Below are positions 5,225 to 12,665 of a stretch of DNA of 42,341 bases, one piece after another. A program made the translations under genes and the position numbers. The DNA lies in IMG/VR virus record IMGVR_UViG_3300027797_000053, positions 1-42,341 of that record. One strand, given 5' to 3'. The notes below the pieces were generated by a model, which saw only the letters and a list, made by a program, of their open reading frames with translations, searched no databases and was not told where the DNA came from. Every line of letters begins with the position of its first letter. Positions within the stretch are counted from its first letter, which is position 1. The DNA is from a virus.

Positions 5225-7597
5225 TTACATCATTATTTTTGAAACGTTATCAACTTTTTTAATTTTCACTATTGTGTCGGCCCATTGCCCAACCATTGGG
5301 TTGTGGGTTATCACAAATATTTTTTCAAAGTATTCTTTAATTTTAACAAAAAATTCAGAGACCATCTCCAAATTATCGTTAGATATTTTACCAAATACTT
5401 CATCGAACACCAGAATATTTGGTTTTGGTAAACTACAGATCTTACTTAATACAGACCTCAAAGCTAATGAGGCTATTGTTCGTTCATATCCCGAACCAGA
5501 AACCATTAATTTTTCAATTCCGGTACCATTATCGACCATAATAAACTCAACCTCATTTTTATCATTGATTCGTACTTCTAATTTAAAATATGAACTGTCT
5601 TCCATCAGTCTTTGTAGTTCAGAGTTGATCAACGGCATCATGGTTTTCATTATCATTTTTGATAATCCATTCTTACCAAAAGCTTCCAAATACATTTTAT
5701 AAATCTTGTCTTTATCTTCCTCTTCAGATATTTTAACTATAATCTTGGAGTGATTATTGATTTTATCTTCGGAAGATTTTATCTGGTATTCCTTGTTTGT
5801 TATTTCCTGGGTTTTACCTTTCTTATCACCCTCAAGTTGTTCAATTTTAAGATCGGCTTTTATTATTTGTGTATCGATTTGTTGATTTTCTTTTATTTTA
5901 TCCTGTACATCATTCCATCTATTGATCTTATCATTTAATGTTTGGATTTTAAGGTCACAACTCTCGACACTTAACTCGTGTTTTTCCTTGATCAGTTTGT
6001 TTTTTTCATACTCATCGAACTCTTTTTTAAGTTGAGTGTAGGATTTTTCTTTAAATCCAAGGTCTTTCCATTGTTTTGATAACTTATCAACCTTCTTCTC
6101 CCAATCTCCCAATTCATCAATTTTTTTCTTTGTCAACGCAGCTTCCATCAATTTGATCCCACAGTGCTCACATTGGATTCCATCCCCGTACTTCTTAACA
6201 AGTTGTTCAATCTCTTCAACTTTGTTTTGTGCGAGTACGAGTTCACCGTTTGTGGTTTTCATACCATCTTTAATCTCATCATGTTTATCTTCATGATAAA
6301 ACTCTTTTGGTTCCACAACATTCAATTCAGAAATTTTCTTAATGAAGTCATTTTTTTGAGTTTTTAACTGTGATATTTCCTCATCAGTTTTTGTTGGGTT
6401 TAACATACTAATTTCAGTATCTATTGTATGTTTTTTATTCAACATTTCATCACGATATTTTCTACCAGTTGTCAATCTATTTTCGATGTCTAATAATTCT
6501 GAGGACAAAGATAATATTTCGGTTTTTAAGTCGGAAATCTTATTTGAGTTATTTTCAATTTCGGTTTTCAATTCTTCAGTGTTATACACGTTGGACATTT
6601 TGGATTTACTAAACTCTGAATGTATTTCCTTCCCGATCTCTTCCTTTCTTTTCAGAAACTCTAGTCCCATAAATCTTGACAATACCTGTCCCCTAGCGGT
6701 CGGTTTGGATTCTAGTAGTTCTTCCAGGTTAGTCGCTGTCGTCAATATTGTCATTAAAAAATCATCCTTGGACCCAATTGAGTTTTTAATAAACGTTTCA
6801 GTTTCTCTCCTTTGTTCTCCGGTGAAGTTTTGTAATTCTCCATCAGATAACCTTTTAAAGAAGTCTAGATCAGTCTTAACATTCCAATCACCTTTTTTAG
6901 ATAGTTTCCTTTCGATTGTTCTAACAATTAAGTAATCCTCACCATCAATAGTTACCTCACCTTTAACACTCACTTTATCACTATTTGTGAACCTGTTAAA
7001 TATTTCCTCTGCTTTTGTTGTTTTTGTGGTTTCATTAAAAAATAAAAATAACAATAAATCTACTGATAGTACTGTTTTACCACCAAAATTTGGTGGGTCA
7101 GACTCCACGACAACAACACCGTCACATTTATCAAAATCCATGACCTGATTTTCACCGTATGATAGAAAATTTGAGAATTCTATTTTTCGGATGTACCATT
7201 TTTTAAATTGTGTGCTATCAATCTCTTCCTCGGACATTTTATTTTCAACCATCCGGTTAATTGATATAATATCATCAATATATTCATCGTAATTTTTGGA
7301 TTCCAGGAATTTTTTTAATAGATCTAATTGATAATTAACGTCCGTAACGTTTAGTGATACATCAACTGTTTGTTGGGTGTCGTCTTGTACGGATTTAGAT
7401 TTTGTCAATACATTAACATTTGTGGTGTTATATTTTTTTTGAAAATAATGTTTTACTCCCTTTATTTTATCCTGGGTAAAGTTTTCAGGTAAATCTTCCC
7501 ACACAACTTGTATTGTAGGGTTTTCAAATTTTGAGAAATCTAATTCGTTTATCATAATAGTATAGTTAAATAATTTTGGTGGATTAAATAGATCCAT
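5225..7597 (-). CDS. 46: Recombination endonuclease subunit gp46-like (SbcC/Rad50 ATPase)
   Basis: This is the ATPase partner of the gp47 nuclease in double-strand break processing and recombination-dependent replication. After an unusual N-terminal extension of about 135 residues, the ABC half begins at IRKIEFSNFLSYGEN. The Walker A region is PPNFGGKT (residues 168-175). Two coiled-coil arms meet at a zinc hook (Cys476-x-x-Cys479, in IQCEHCGIK). The signature motif is VSGSGYERT (699-707), Walker B is ILVFDEVFG (728-736), and the H-loop is His765. The first Gly of Walker A is replaced by Pro. At 790 residues it is longer than T4 gp46 (about 560), mainly through the extension and arms. ATG at 7597 is used; MINELDF at 7555 is an alternative start. 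Confidence 0.92.
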   Translation of the reverse strand: MDLFNPPKLFNYTIMINELDFSKFENPTIQVVWEDLPENFTQDKIKGVKHYFQKKYNTTNVNVLTKSKSVQDDTQQTVDVSLNVTDVNYQLDLLKKFLESKNYDEYIDDIISINRMVENKMSEEEIDSTQFKKWYIRKIEFSNFLSYGENQVMDFDKCDGVVVVESDPPNFGGKTVLSVDLLLFLFFNETTKTTKAEEIFNRFTNSDKVSVKGEVTIDGEDYLIVRTIERKLSKKGDWNVKTDLDFFKRLSDGELQNFTGEQRRETETFIKNSIGSKDDFLMTILTTATNLEELLESKPTARGQVLSRFMGLEFLKRKEEIGKEIHSEFSKSKMSNVYNTEELKTEIENNSNKISDLKTEILSLSSELLDIENRLTTGRKYRDEMLNKKHTIDTEISMLNPTKTDEEISQLKTQKNDFIKKISELNVVEPKEFYHEDKHDEIKDGMKTTNGELVLAQNKVEEIEQLVKKYGDGIQCEHCGIKLMEAALTKKKIDELGDWEKKVDKLSKQWKDLGFKEKSYTQLKKEFDEYEKNKLIKEKHELSVESCDLKIQTLNDKINRWNDVQDKIKENQQIDTQIIKADLKIEQLEGDKKGKTQEITNKEYQIKSSEDKINNHSKIIVKISEEEDKDKIYKMYLEAFGKNGLSKMIMKTMMPLINSELQRLMEDSSYFKLEVRINDKNEVEFIMVDNGTGIEKLMVSGSGYERTIASLALRSVLSKICSLPKPNILVFDEVFGKISNDNLEMVSEFFVKIKEYFEKIFVITHNPMVGQWADTIVKIKKVDNVSKIMM

Positions 7598-7608
7598 TAA
7601 TGTTTAAG

Positions 7609-7920
7609 TTATGATTCAATTCGAGGTTCGTTTTCATCAACCACTTCAATATCTATAACTTCGTCATTTTTGGGATCATTAAAAATTAAATTGTCTAATT
7701 CAGTATTTAATTTTGTATTTCGGAATATTCCACTATCCTCTAAAACAGTAGATGGTAATTGGACTCCACCAAGATTAGCTGTAATTTCAGGTACATCTAC
7801 GTTTTCTAGTCTTTGTTCAAAAAGTTTATTAATTTGTTTTTTCATCGCGTACTTTTCTTGTTCCAGTTTTTGGTTTCTTTTTTCAATCTTTCTTCTGTGT
7901 TCTTTACTTTTTTTACCCAT
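7609..7920 (-). CDS. Small basic/acidic hypothetical protein, 103 residues
   Basis: The N-terminal 40 residues are strongly basic and helical (MGKKSKEHRRKIEKRNQKLE), and the C-terminal half is acidic (FNDPKNDEVIDIEVVDENE). No domain is recognised. The charge split suggests nucleic-acid binding at one end and protein contact at the other (inference). It lies between the small membrane protein gene and the gp46 gene, with gaps of about 10 bases, in the same operon. Confidence 0.6.
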   Translation of the reverse strand: MGKKSKEHRRKIEKRNQKLEQEKYAMKKQINKLFEQRLENVDVPEITANLGGVQLPSTVLEDSGIFRNTKLNTELDNLIFNDPKNDEVIDIEVVDENEPRIES

Positions 7921-7930
7921 TTTTATTATA

Positions 7931-8317
7931 TTAATCGTTTATTATTTCGTTATTTTCCACTGGTTCATTGTTTTCTTTTACAGGTCTATTTTCTTCAAAC
8001 CACTCAATTACCGAATTTAAAGCCCATACGGACCCAGCTGATAACATCCCATCAAAGAATACATAAAAAATTTCATTATGTCCAATTAAATGTGATATTG
8101 GTGAAAAAAAAGTTAATGATAGGAAGAATCCAACCCAGGTACTAGTACATAACATACACGATATCAGTTCGGATATGAATTTACCTAAAAAATTAAACGG
8201 GGTGTATTCATTATTACCCCAATTATGGATTTTTTGTCTTAACCCATTAAATATTGCTCCATAAACTAATATTGTGGTCATCCCGTAAGCTACTAAAATA
8301 AAAATAATTAATTCCAT
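7931..8317 (-). CDS. Small membrane protein, DUF1360-like
   Basis: Of the 128 residues, three hydrophobic segments stand out, at about 1-22, 45-72 and 80-105. Between them is an SCMLCTSTWVGF motif. A CxxC followed by a Trp in a membrane helix is the hallmark of small DUF1360-type membrane proteins, known from bacilli and phages and without an assigned function. The C-terminal tail is acidic and cytoplasmic by the charge rule. It is one base from the preceding gene and shares the recombination operon, so it is probably early or middle expressed. It is an unlikely holin because of its operon position. Confidence 0.65.
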   Translation of the reverse strand: MELIIFILVAYGMTTILVYGAIFNGLRQKIHNWGNNEYTPFNFLGKFISELISCMLCTSTWVGFFLSLTFFSPISHLIGHNEIFYVFFDGMLSAGSVWALNSVIEWFEENRPVKENNEPVENNEIIND

Positions 8318-8318
8318 A

Positions 8319-8810
8319 TTATATTTTTTGATTTATATTTGATCCCCTAAGATAAACAGCTATTTTTTTACTTGATTCATCTTTAAGATCGTTGTTTATT
8401 TTTTCCAATTCTTCAATTTTATTGTTTTTTTCAATAAGTTCTTTTCTTAATTTTTGTAACGTCTCCTGTAACATTCTATTCTCCTCATTATTGGTTTTAT
8501 TATCTAAAGTTTGTCTAAGTTCATCTAATTCCTTTTCAAATTTTTTGTCACGAATATACTCTATTTTTGTGACAATTTTTTCAACTGGGACTTCTTTTAT
8601 GATTTCCCTTTCAATATATTTAATAACCTCAACCTGTTCCACTCTTTCAGGTTCATCATCACTAAGTAACCCGTATCTTTCGATGTCAAACCCCCTCCTA
8701 AAACACTTCAGAATAAATCCATCAACATCTTCAAGATTATTTAACTGACAAAATTTAGTTATTGTCTCAGTTGTTGATTTGTTAAATATTTTTGAGTACT
8801 TCTGATCCAT
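8319..8810 (-). CDS. Coiled-coil hypothetical protein with Val-Pro repeat
   Basis: An N-terminal helical region of about 50 residues is followed by the repeat EVIKYIEREIIKEVPVEKIV. A long coiled coil runs from about residue 85 to the end (RDKKFEKELDELRQTLD, LRKELIEKNNKIEELEK). The Val-Pro-Val-Glu repeat is similar to the tail of the membrane protein at 1387-2478, so the two might use a common binding surface (inference). The gene overlaps the end of the gp47 gene by 29 bases. Its position between gp47 and gp46 suggests a link to recombination or simply operon packing. Confidence 0.6.
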   Translation of the reverse strand: MDQKYSKIFNKSTTETITKFCQLNNLEDVDGFILKCFRRGFDIERYGLLSDDEPERVEQVEVIKYIEREIIKEVPVEKIVTKIEYIRDKKFEKELDELRQTLDNKTNNEENRMLQETLQKLRKELIEKNNKIEELEKINNDLKDESSKKIAVYLRGSNINQKI

Positions 8811-9561
8811 TTTCCAAATCCTCGTATGAAGTTATTAAAAATTTAAGATGTGGTTTTGGGTTAAATAGATCCACGTAGTCGTATTTCTTTGTTTCTACGT
8901 CATAAACCCCATACCCGTGTCTACCAACACTTTCGCCGATGTTGTTTTGAATTGTGGATCCTATCATGTACCCTTTACCAGTACTAAACTGAAACTCAGC
9001 TCTCTTGTGGATGTCCCCACATAATACCGTCTCCAACCCATCAAATTTTTCAACATCATAAGCTTCCTCACCAAACTCAAATCCTAAATCTGTTTTTAAC
9101 CCAGAGATTGGTCCGTGAAATAATCCAATTTTTGTTCCTTTAGATTCACTAATATCTGGAGGTATGTTTCCCTGGTATTGTGAATATACACACCAACTAA
9201 TGTTGTCGTCATCATAAACACCCCTATCTCGGTAATAAACAATGTTTTTATTATTTAATGAGTTTATTATCGGTGTTAACGCGTCCAGTCTTTCGGTATT
9301 ATTAACCAAAAAGTCGTGATTACCAGGTATGATAATTGTTTTAGTGATAAAAGAACATTCGGTCAATATCCAAGCGACAAACTCAATAAGTTCAGGGGTC
9401 ATTTGGTTTTTAGAATGAACTAAATCTCCGGTAAATATAATACGATCAGGAGACAATTCTCTCCACTCTTCAATGGCTTTTTCCAGTATTGATCGGTAAA
9501 GATCATGGTCTTTATATAATCTGACATGTAAGTCAGAAAAATGTACTATTTTTTTAATCAT
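8782..9561 (-). CDS. 47: Recombination exonuclease subunit gp47-like (SbcD/Mre11)
   Basis: A calcineurin-like metallophosphatase nuclease that would form a complex with the gp46-like ATPase. The metal-binding motifs occur in order: HFSDLH (residues 7-12), FTGDLVHS (43-50), PGNHDF (79-84), LFHGP (near 150) and CGDIHKR (near 185). The ATG at 9561 (MIKKIVHFSDLH) is chosen over a TTG at 9582. It places the first motif at the usual distance from the start and overlaps the previous stop by 8 bases. Length (259) is short relative to T4 gp47 (about 340), mainly in the C-terminal capping domain. Gene order 47 then 46 is as in T4, but two small genes and one coiled-coil gene lie between. Confidence 0.92.
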   Translation of the reverse strand: MIKKIVHFSDLHVRLYKDHDLYRSILEKAIEEWRELSPDRIIFTGDLVHSKNQMTPELIEFVAWILTECSFITKTIIIPGNHDFLVNNTERLDALTPIINSLNNKNIVYYRDRGVYDDDNISWCVYSQYQGNIPPDISESKGTKIGLFHGPISGLKTDLGFEFGEEAYDVEKFDGLETVLCGDIHKRAEFQFSTGKGYMIGSTIQNNIGESVGRHGYGVYDVETKKYDYVDLFNPKPHLKFLITSYEDLENGSEVLKNI

Positions 9562-9784
9562 TTTTAAAATTTTCTTTTTCAAAAGTTATATCAAATGGAT
9601 TTTTTGGTGTTGGTATACTAATTGGTTGTAATTGTGGTACCACAGTTCTTGGATTAGGGAAGAATGGATCATCGTCCTTAACTTCACTCATTTTTTCAAC
9701 GATTGGTGATATTGGGATATGTTTATCCTCTAATCTACCGTATAGATATCCTTCTAACCAAAAATAAAATTCTTTATGTGTCAT
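9554..9784 (-). CDS. Small phage protein, MTHKEFYFWLEGYL type, 76 residues
   Basis: It begins MTHKEFYFWLEGYLYGR, a short aromatic helix of the pattern F-x-WL-x-G that recurs, from memory, in small proteins of many tailed phages with no known role. A Pro-rich middle (PNPRTVVPQLQPISIPTP) and an acidic C-terminus follow. It overlaps the 9781-9927 gene by 4 bases and gp47 by 8 bases, so it is translationally coupled to both. Confidence 0.65.
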   Translation of the reverse strand: MTHKEFYFWLEGYLYGRLEDKHIPISPIVEKMSEVKDDDPFFPNPRTVVPQLQPISIPTPKNPFDITFEKENFKND

Positions 9785-9927
9785 ACTAATTCTCTATTAT
9801 ATAAATTTACCAAAATTAATCTAGCTAATCTAAGTTCCCTAACTCGGTTAAGTCGTAAACCATAAGATTCTGATATAATCTTTAAATGTGGGTAAGCTTC
9901 CGTTATTGTCATTTTTCCAACTTCCAT
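9781..9927 (-). CDS. Very small basic helical protein, 48 residues
   Basis: This 48-residue frame starts with ATG at 9927 (MEVGKMTITEAYPHLK). It ends with TGA at 9783-9781 that overlaps the next ATG (ATGA). It fills the gap between two genes exactly, with two bases left before the upstream stop, which supports it as real. The sequence is rich in Leu and Arg (GLRLNRVRELRLARLIL) and would form one amphipathic basic helix, possibly a small DNA-binding or adaptor protein. No family is recognised. Confidence 0.6.
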   Translation of the reverse strand: MEVGKMTITEAYPHLKIISESYGLRLNRVRELRLARLILVNLYNRELV

Positions 9928-9929
9928 TT

Positions 9930-10151
9930 TTAATCGATAAAAAGTTCAAAATCAACATTTACGTGGTCACAACTAACACACATGTAAGTCGGAAATGGTA
10001 CTATTGTGTCTTCATGACTACCGGTTAGTAATTTAGGTACCTTCTTAATCATTGTCACTTCTTTGAAGAACTTTGACCCACACTTCTCACACTTCACTGT
10101 TTCTTGTTGTTTTAGGTCAATTCTTGGTTTTAATATATCATCCATATCCAT
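9930..10151 (-). CDS. Small zinc-ribbon protein, 73 residues
   Basis: Two cysteine pairs, CEKC (21-24) and CVSC (58-61), 33 residues apart, form a zinc-ribbon pattern. The intervening stretch is basic, then beta-like. Small zinc ribbons of this kind in phage replication operons may bind nucleic acids or RNA polymerase. Here only the metal-binding pattern is seen. Two ATGs, at 10151 and 10145, are possible starts. It is four bases from the upstream gene. Confidence 0.7.
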   Translation of the reverse strand: MDMDDILKPRIDLKQQETVKCEKCGSKFFKEVTMIKKVPKLLTGSHEDTIVPFPTYMCVSCDHVNVDFELFID

Positions 10152-10155
10152 TATT

Positions 10156-10371
10156 TTATTGTTCTATAAACATTATTGTATTATTTATTGGTACTCTTAG
10201 GTGTGGTATGTTTACACCACTTTTAGGGTGTTTTACCATAACTTCGTAGAACCCCTCCGGACAAACCTTAACTGTGGGTGTGTCAAAAATTCTTAGAAGT
10301 TCCTCACTTTCACTCATATCGGAATAAAGTATGACAAACTTTTCCGTGGTATTAAAAACTAATTTATTCAT
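10156..10371 (-). CDS. Small hypothetical protein, 71 residues
   Basis: A beta-rich small protein with FYEVMVKHP and IPHLRVPINNTIMFIE near the end. The PxLRxPIxNTxM pattern looks, from memory, like a recurrent orphan family in T4-like phages, but I cannot give it a function. It lies between small genes in a row and starts 2 bases downstream of the stop of the upstream membrane gene, so it is co-transcribed. Confidence 0.6.
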   Translation of the reverse strand: MNKLVFNTTEKFVILYSDMSESEELLRIFDTPTVKVCPEGFYEVMVKHPKSGVNIPHLRVPINNTIMFIEQ

Positions 10372-10373
10372 AT

Positions 10374-10550
10374 CTATCTAAATTTATTTATTAAAACGAT
10401 TACTATCAGGACCAATAAAACACCAATCCACAATGGGGATGTTACCCACCACCAGGACCAATCAATATGTCCGGTTAATTTTAAAACTAAAAATATTAAG
10501 AATAAAATCATATTTAAACTAATACCTCCGCTTGTTTCGTTATTTGCCAT
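10374..10550 (-). CDS. Small two-helix membrane protein, 58 residues
   Basis: ATG at 10550 gives MANNETSGGISLNMILFLIF. Two hydrophobic helices (about 14-24 and 39-54) flank a conserved-looking hairpin, TGHIDWSWWWVTSPLWI. Small proteins with this WSWWWVxSPLWI hairpin are, from memory, common in tailed phages of aquatic bacteria and usually lack a function label. The gene fills an otherwise empty gap and its stop lies 2 bases before the next ATG. The Trp-rich hairpin would sit at the membrane surface. Confidence 0.7.
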   Translation of the reverse strand: MANNETSGGISLNMILFLIFLVLKLTGHIDWSWWWVTSPLWIGVLLVLIVIVLINKFR

Positions 10551-10584
10551 TTTTACTTTTTTTACTAATTATATTATTTTTTTT

Positions 10585-11439
10585 TCACTTTGTCAACTTT
10601 GACTTAATGTCCATACCCAGGATTAGATCAATAGTTGATTTATCAACACGATATTCAACATATTCACGATTCTCCGTCACTCTGACAATAATACACCCCA
10701 ACAACTTAATGTCTTCATATTTTGACCCCTTTAACATTTTTAATATCAATTTACCATAGAGTGGTAATTGTGTCTTATAGTGACCCAAAGAGTTATTTGG
10801 TAGGTATTCAAAGGGTTTTCTCATTGGTTTGGTGTACCTTTGTGTTAAGAAGTTCTTTTCCTGGTTTGTTTTCCAGTCGGTTATTAAAATTCCAATTTCA
10901 CCCTTAGTACTTATAACTAACCACACCTTATCTGGTTGACCCGTATATCCAAGTTCAGGATCCCCCAGTACTATCTCAGTATCCAGTAGAATACATCCAC
11001 GACTTTTTAGTAACTCTATGTATCTTTGACCAGCGATTATCATTGTGTCACTAACAATTATTTGTTGAGCGTCACAATCAAATATTGGTTGTCTAACTTC
11101 TTTTTTTAGATTAAATTCTTTTAATACATATTCCTCAAGAAAGTAATGAACCCTAGATCCCATATTTGTTGACTTCCTGCCTTTTTCAGCCCACTCATTA
11201 AGTAACCTTTCAGTTTCATCCGGATTACCCCCAGACATTTCATAAGCTTTTTGTTCTGATGGGAATTCATCGTAAAACAATTTCATAACCTTAGATACTG
11301 ATGGGAAATCCGATCTTAACTCACCGTTTAAATCCAACATTGTATACTTATGGTCATCTTCCTCAAAAGACAATTTTAATTCTTTTTGTCTTTCGGATAT
11401 TATACTCCGTATTTCTTCAGCTATTTTTTCTAATTCCAT
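10585..11439 (-). CDS. PD-(D/E)XK family nuclease (RecB/Cas4-like exonuclease)
   Basis: The RecB-type nuclease core is visible. GSRVH (His98) opens the domain, Glu155 lies in LDTEIVLG, and Asp170 in GYTGQPDKVW. Asp188-x-Lys190 lies in ILITDWKTN, and the downstream HYKTQLPLYGKL (Gln224) is the QxxxY-type motif of this family. It would degrade or trim DNA ends, in host DNA breakdown or in recombination. At 284 residues it has no helicase domain. The first 90 residues contain a PSVSKVMKLFYD motif common before such nuclease cores in phages. It is two bases downstream of the primase gene and shares its promoter. Confidence 0.85.
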   Translation of the reverse strand: MELEKIAEEIRSIISERQKELKLSFEEDDHKYTMLDLNGELRSDFPSVSKVMKLFYDEFPSEQKAYEMSGGNPDETERLLNEWAEKGRKSTNMGSRVHYFLEEYVLKEFNLKKEVRQPIFDCDAQQIIVSDTMIIAGQRYIELLKSRGCILLDTEIVLGDPELGYTGQPDKVWLVISTKGEIGILITDWKTNQEKNFLTQRYTKPMRKPFEYLPNNSLGHYKTQLPLYGKLILKMLKGSKYEDIKLLGCIIVRVTENREYVEYRVDKSTIDLILGMDIKSKLTK

Positions 11440-11441
11440 AT

Positions 11442-12344
11442 TTAATCTTTAATTTCAATAAAGTAATCCTGTATGTTACCCCCAAGATCACAAACATCTT
11501 TGTCTTGTGGTAATTTTATTATTTTTATTCTTTCATATAATCTACCACCGTTTAATTGTCTGTAGAGTTTAATCGCGTTATTAAAAGCGTCACCATCTAA
11601 CGCTATTATGATATTACCTTCCGATTTGTCATATAATTTCTCGAACAATACCTCAGACATGTGTTTACCCAACATTGGTATTGAGTTGTCCAGGAAGAAT
11701 CCATCGAAAACTCCCTCAACTAAATAAATGTCTTTTTCCCAATCGATTAACCTCTCGTTGAAAATTATCTTGTCTTTTTCAGCTTCTGGGTTTTTATATT
11801 TAAATTTTGTCTTTGTATCCCAACTTCTAGCTATGTAATAATTTAATTCTCCCTTCTTATCATAGGATGGAACTATTATTCGACCACAATGACTCCCATT
11901 ATCACAAAATCCAATATTATATTTTTCAATAATGTCATCTGTTATCCCTCGACTTTTTAAATAGTTATAAGCTTGTCGTCTGACTGGGTAAATTGGATTT
12001 GATTCACTAAACTTAACATACGATTCTGGTAATACCATTTTTTGGTATTTTTTCTTTACCGGAACAATACTCTCTGGTCTTAAAATACCATATAATTTTT
12101 TATGGGATTTATTCCCATATTTAGAGAATAACTTGTTTAATGATCCGTGAGTGTCTTCACTATCACCACATGACCAACATTTATAAACACCCGTGATGTA
12201 ATTAATTTCAAGGTTGTGTTTATCCCTGTCATCATCACAAACCGGACAATTAAAGGAAATTTGACCTTTATTTTCATAATGTAATCCATAGTCACCTAGA
12301 ACTTCCATCAATAAATCAACTATCGCTTCCTTTTCATCAACCAT
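11442..12344 (-). CDS. DNA primase, DnaG type (zinc finger plus TOPRIM)
   Basis: It would synthesise RNA primers at the replication fork. The zinc finger is FNCPVC (Cys33, Cys36) with CWSCG (Cys56, Cys59). The primase core has GRIIVPSYDKKG, NERLIDWEKDIYLVEGVFDG with the TOPRIM Glu210, and IIIALDGDA with Asp250 and Asp252. The 300-residue length fits a stand-alone primase of the T4 gp61 or DnaG-core kind without a helicase domain, so the helicase is expected elsewhere. It is the first gene of the replication operon, 15 bases downstream of a Bacteroidetes-type -7 element. It is divergent from the plus-strand fibre genes. Confidence 0.9.
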   Translation of the reverse strand: MVDEKEAIVDLLMEVLGDYGLHYENKGQISFNCPVCDDDRDKHNLEINYITGVYKCWSCGDSEDTHGSLNKLFSKYGNKSHKKLYGILRPESIVPVKKKYQKMVLPESYVKFSESNPIYPVRRQAYNYLKSRGITDDIIEKYNIGFCDNGSHCGRIIVPSYDKKGELNYYIARSWDTKTKFKYKNPEAEKDKIIFNERLIDWEKDIYLVEGVFDGFFLDNSIPMLGKHMSEVLFEKLYDKSEGNIIIALDGDAFNNAIKLYRQLNGGRLYERIKIIKLPQDKDVCDLGGNIQDYFIEIKD

Positions 12345-12358
12345 ATTAAAAATTTATA

Positions 12359-12390
12359 CAAAATTATATATTTAATTTCAATAAAACAAA
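12359..12390 (-). promoter_or_regulatory. Bacteroidetes-type promoter of the replication operon (TTTG-N20-TAATTTTG)
   Basis: On the minus strand TTTG (12390-12387) and TAATTTTG (12366-12359) are exactly 20 bases apart, matching -33 TTTG and -7 TAnnTTTG. The primase ATG (12344) is 14 bases downstream. It has the same spacing as the promoter at 3522-3553. Confidence 0.7.
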
Positions 12391-12416
12391 ACTTCACAAG
12401 TTTTTTCTTATTTCTA

Positions 12417-12423
12417 TATTTAT
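12417..12423 (+). promoter_or_regulatory. TATTTAT motif before the plus-strand fibre genes
   Basis: TATTTAT lies 20 bases before the ATG at 12444, within TATATTTATTATAAAC. It is the same heptamer, in sense orientation, as before the minus-strand virion clusters, which supports a strand-specific role. The divergent region of about 100 bases thus holds a host-type promoter one way and this motif the other. Confidence 0.4.
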
Positions 12424-12443
12424 TATAAACACAATTAGTATTA

Positions 12444-12665
12444 ATGCCAACCAATATAACACTATCATCAGTTTCAGGTTTATCTCCTTTTCACATATAC
12501 GTCTGTGACACTGGTTTCACTACTTGTATTTACGTAAACACAGTTAATCCGATTGATATTCCATATCAAATAACGGTACCATCTGTTTTTTCATCACTAT
12601 CAAGTGTTGTTGTCAATGTTAAGGATAGTAATAATTGTTCATTAAATCAAACTGTATTATTATGA
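12444..12665 (+). CDS. Small virion-associated protein, paralogue of the 22250-22549 product
   Basis: 73 residues beginning MPTNITLSSVSGLSPFHIYV. It aligns over its whole length with the N-terminal part of the 99-residue product at 22250-22549. Shared features are GLxP followed by IYxC, a second Cys about 8 residues later, a Pro-x-x-Phe, and an Asn-x-Cys near the end. Both genes immediately precede a large adhesin-like gene. This suggests an adaptor or chaperone for the tip protein (inference). Its stop overlaps the ATG of the next gene (ATGA). Confidence 0.7.
   Translation: MPTNITLSSVSGLSPFHIYVCDTGFTTCIYVNTVNPIDIPYQITVPSVFSSLSSVVVNVKDSNNCSLNQTVLL

Noticed and set aside
6164-6935. Several plus-strand frames rich in Phe and Leu opposite the gp46-like gene
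   Set aside because: They are antisense shadows of a coiled-coil gene. Lys and Glu codons give Phe and Leu on the other strand, and the minus-strand gene has clear family motifs.
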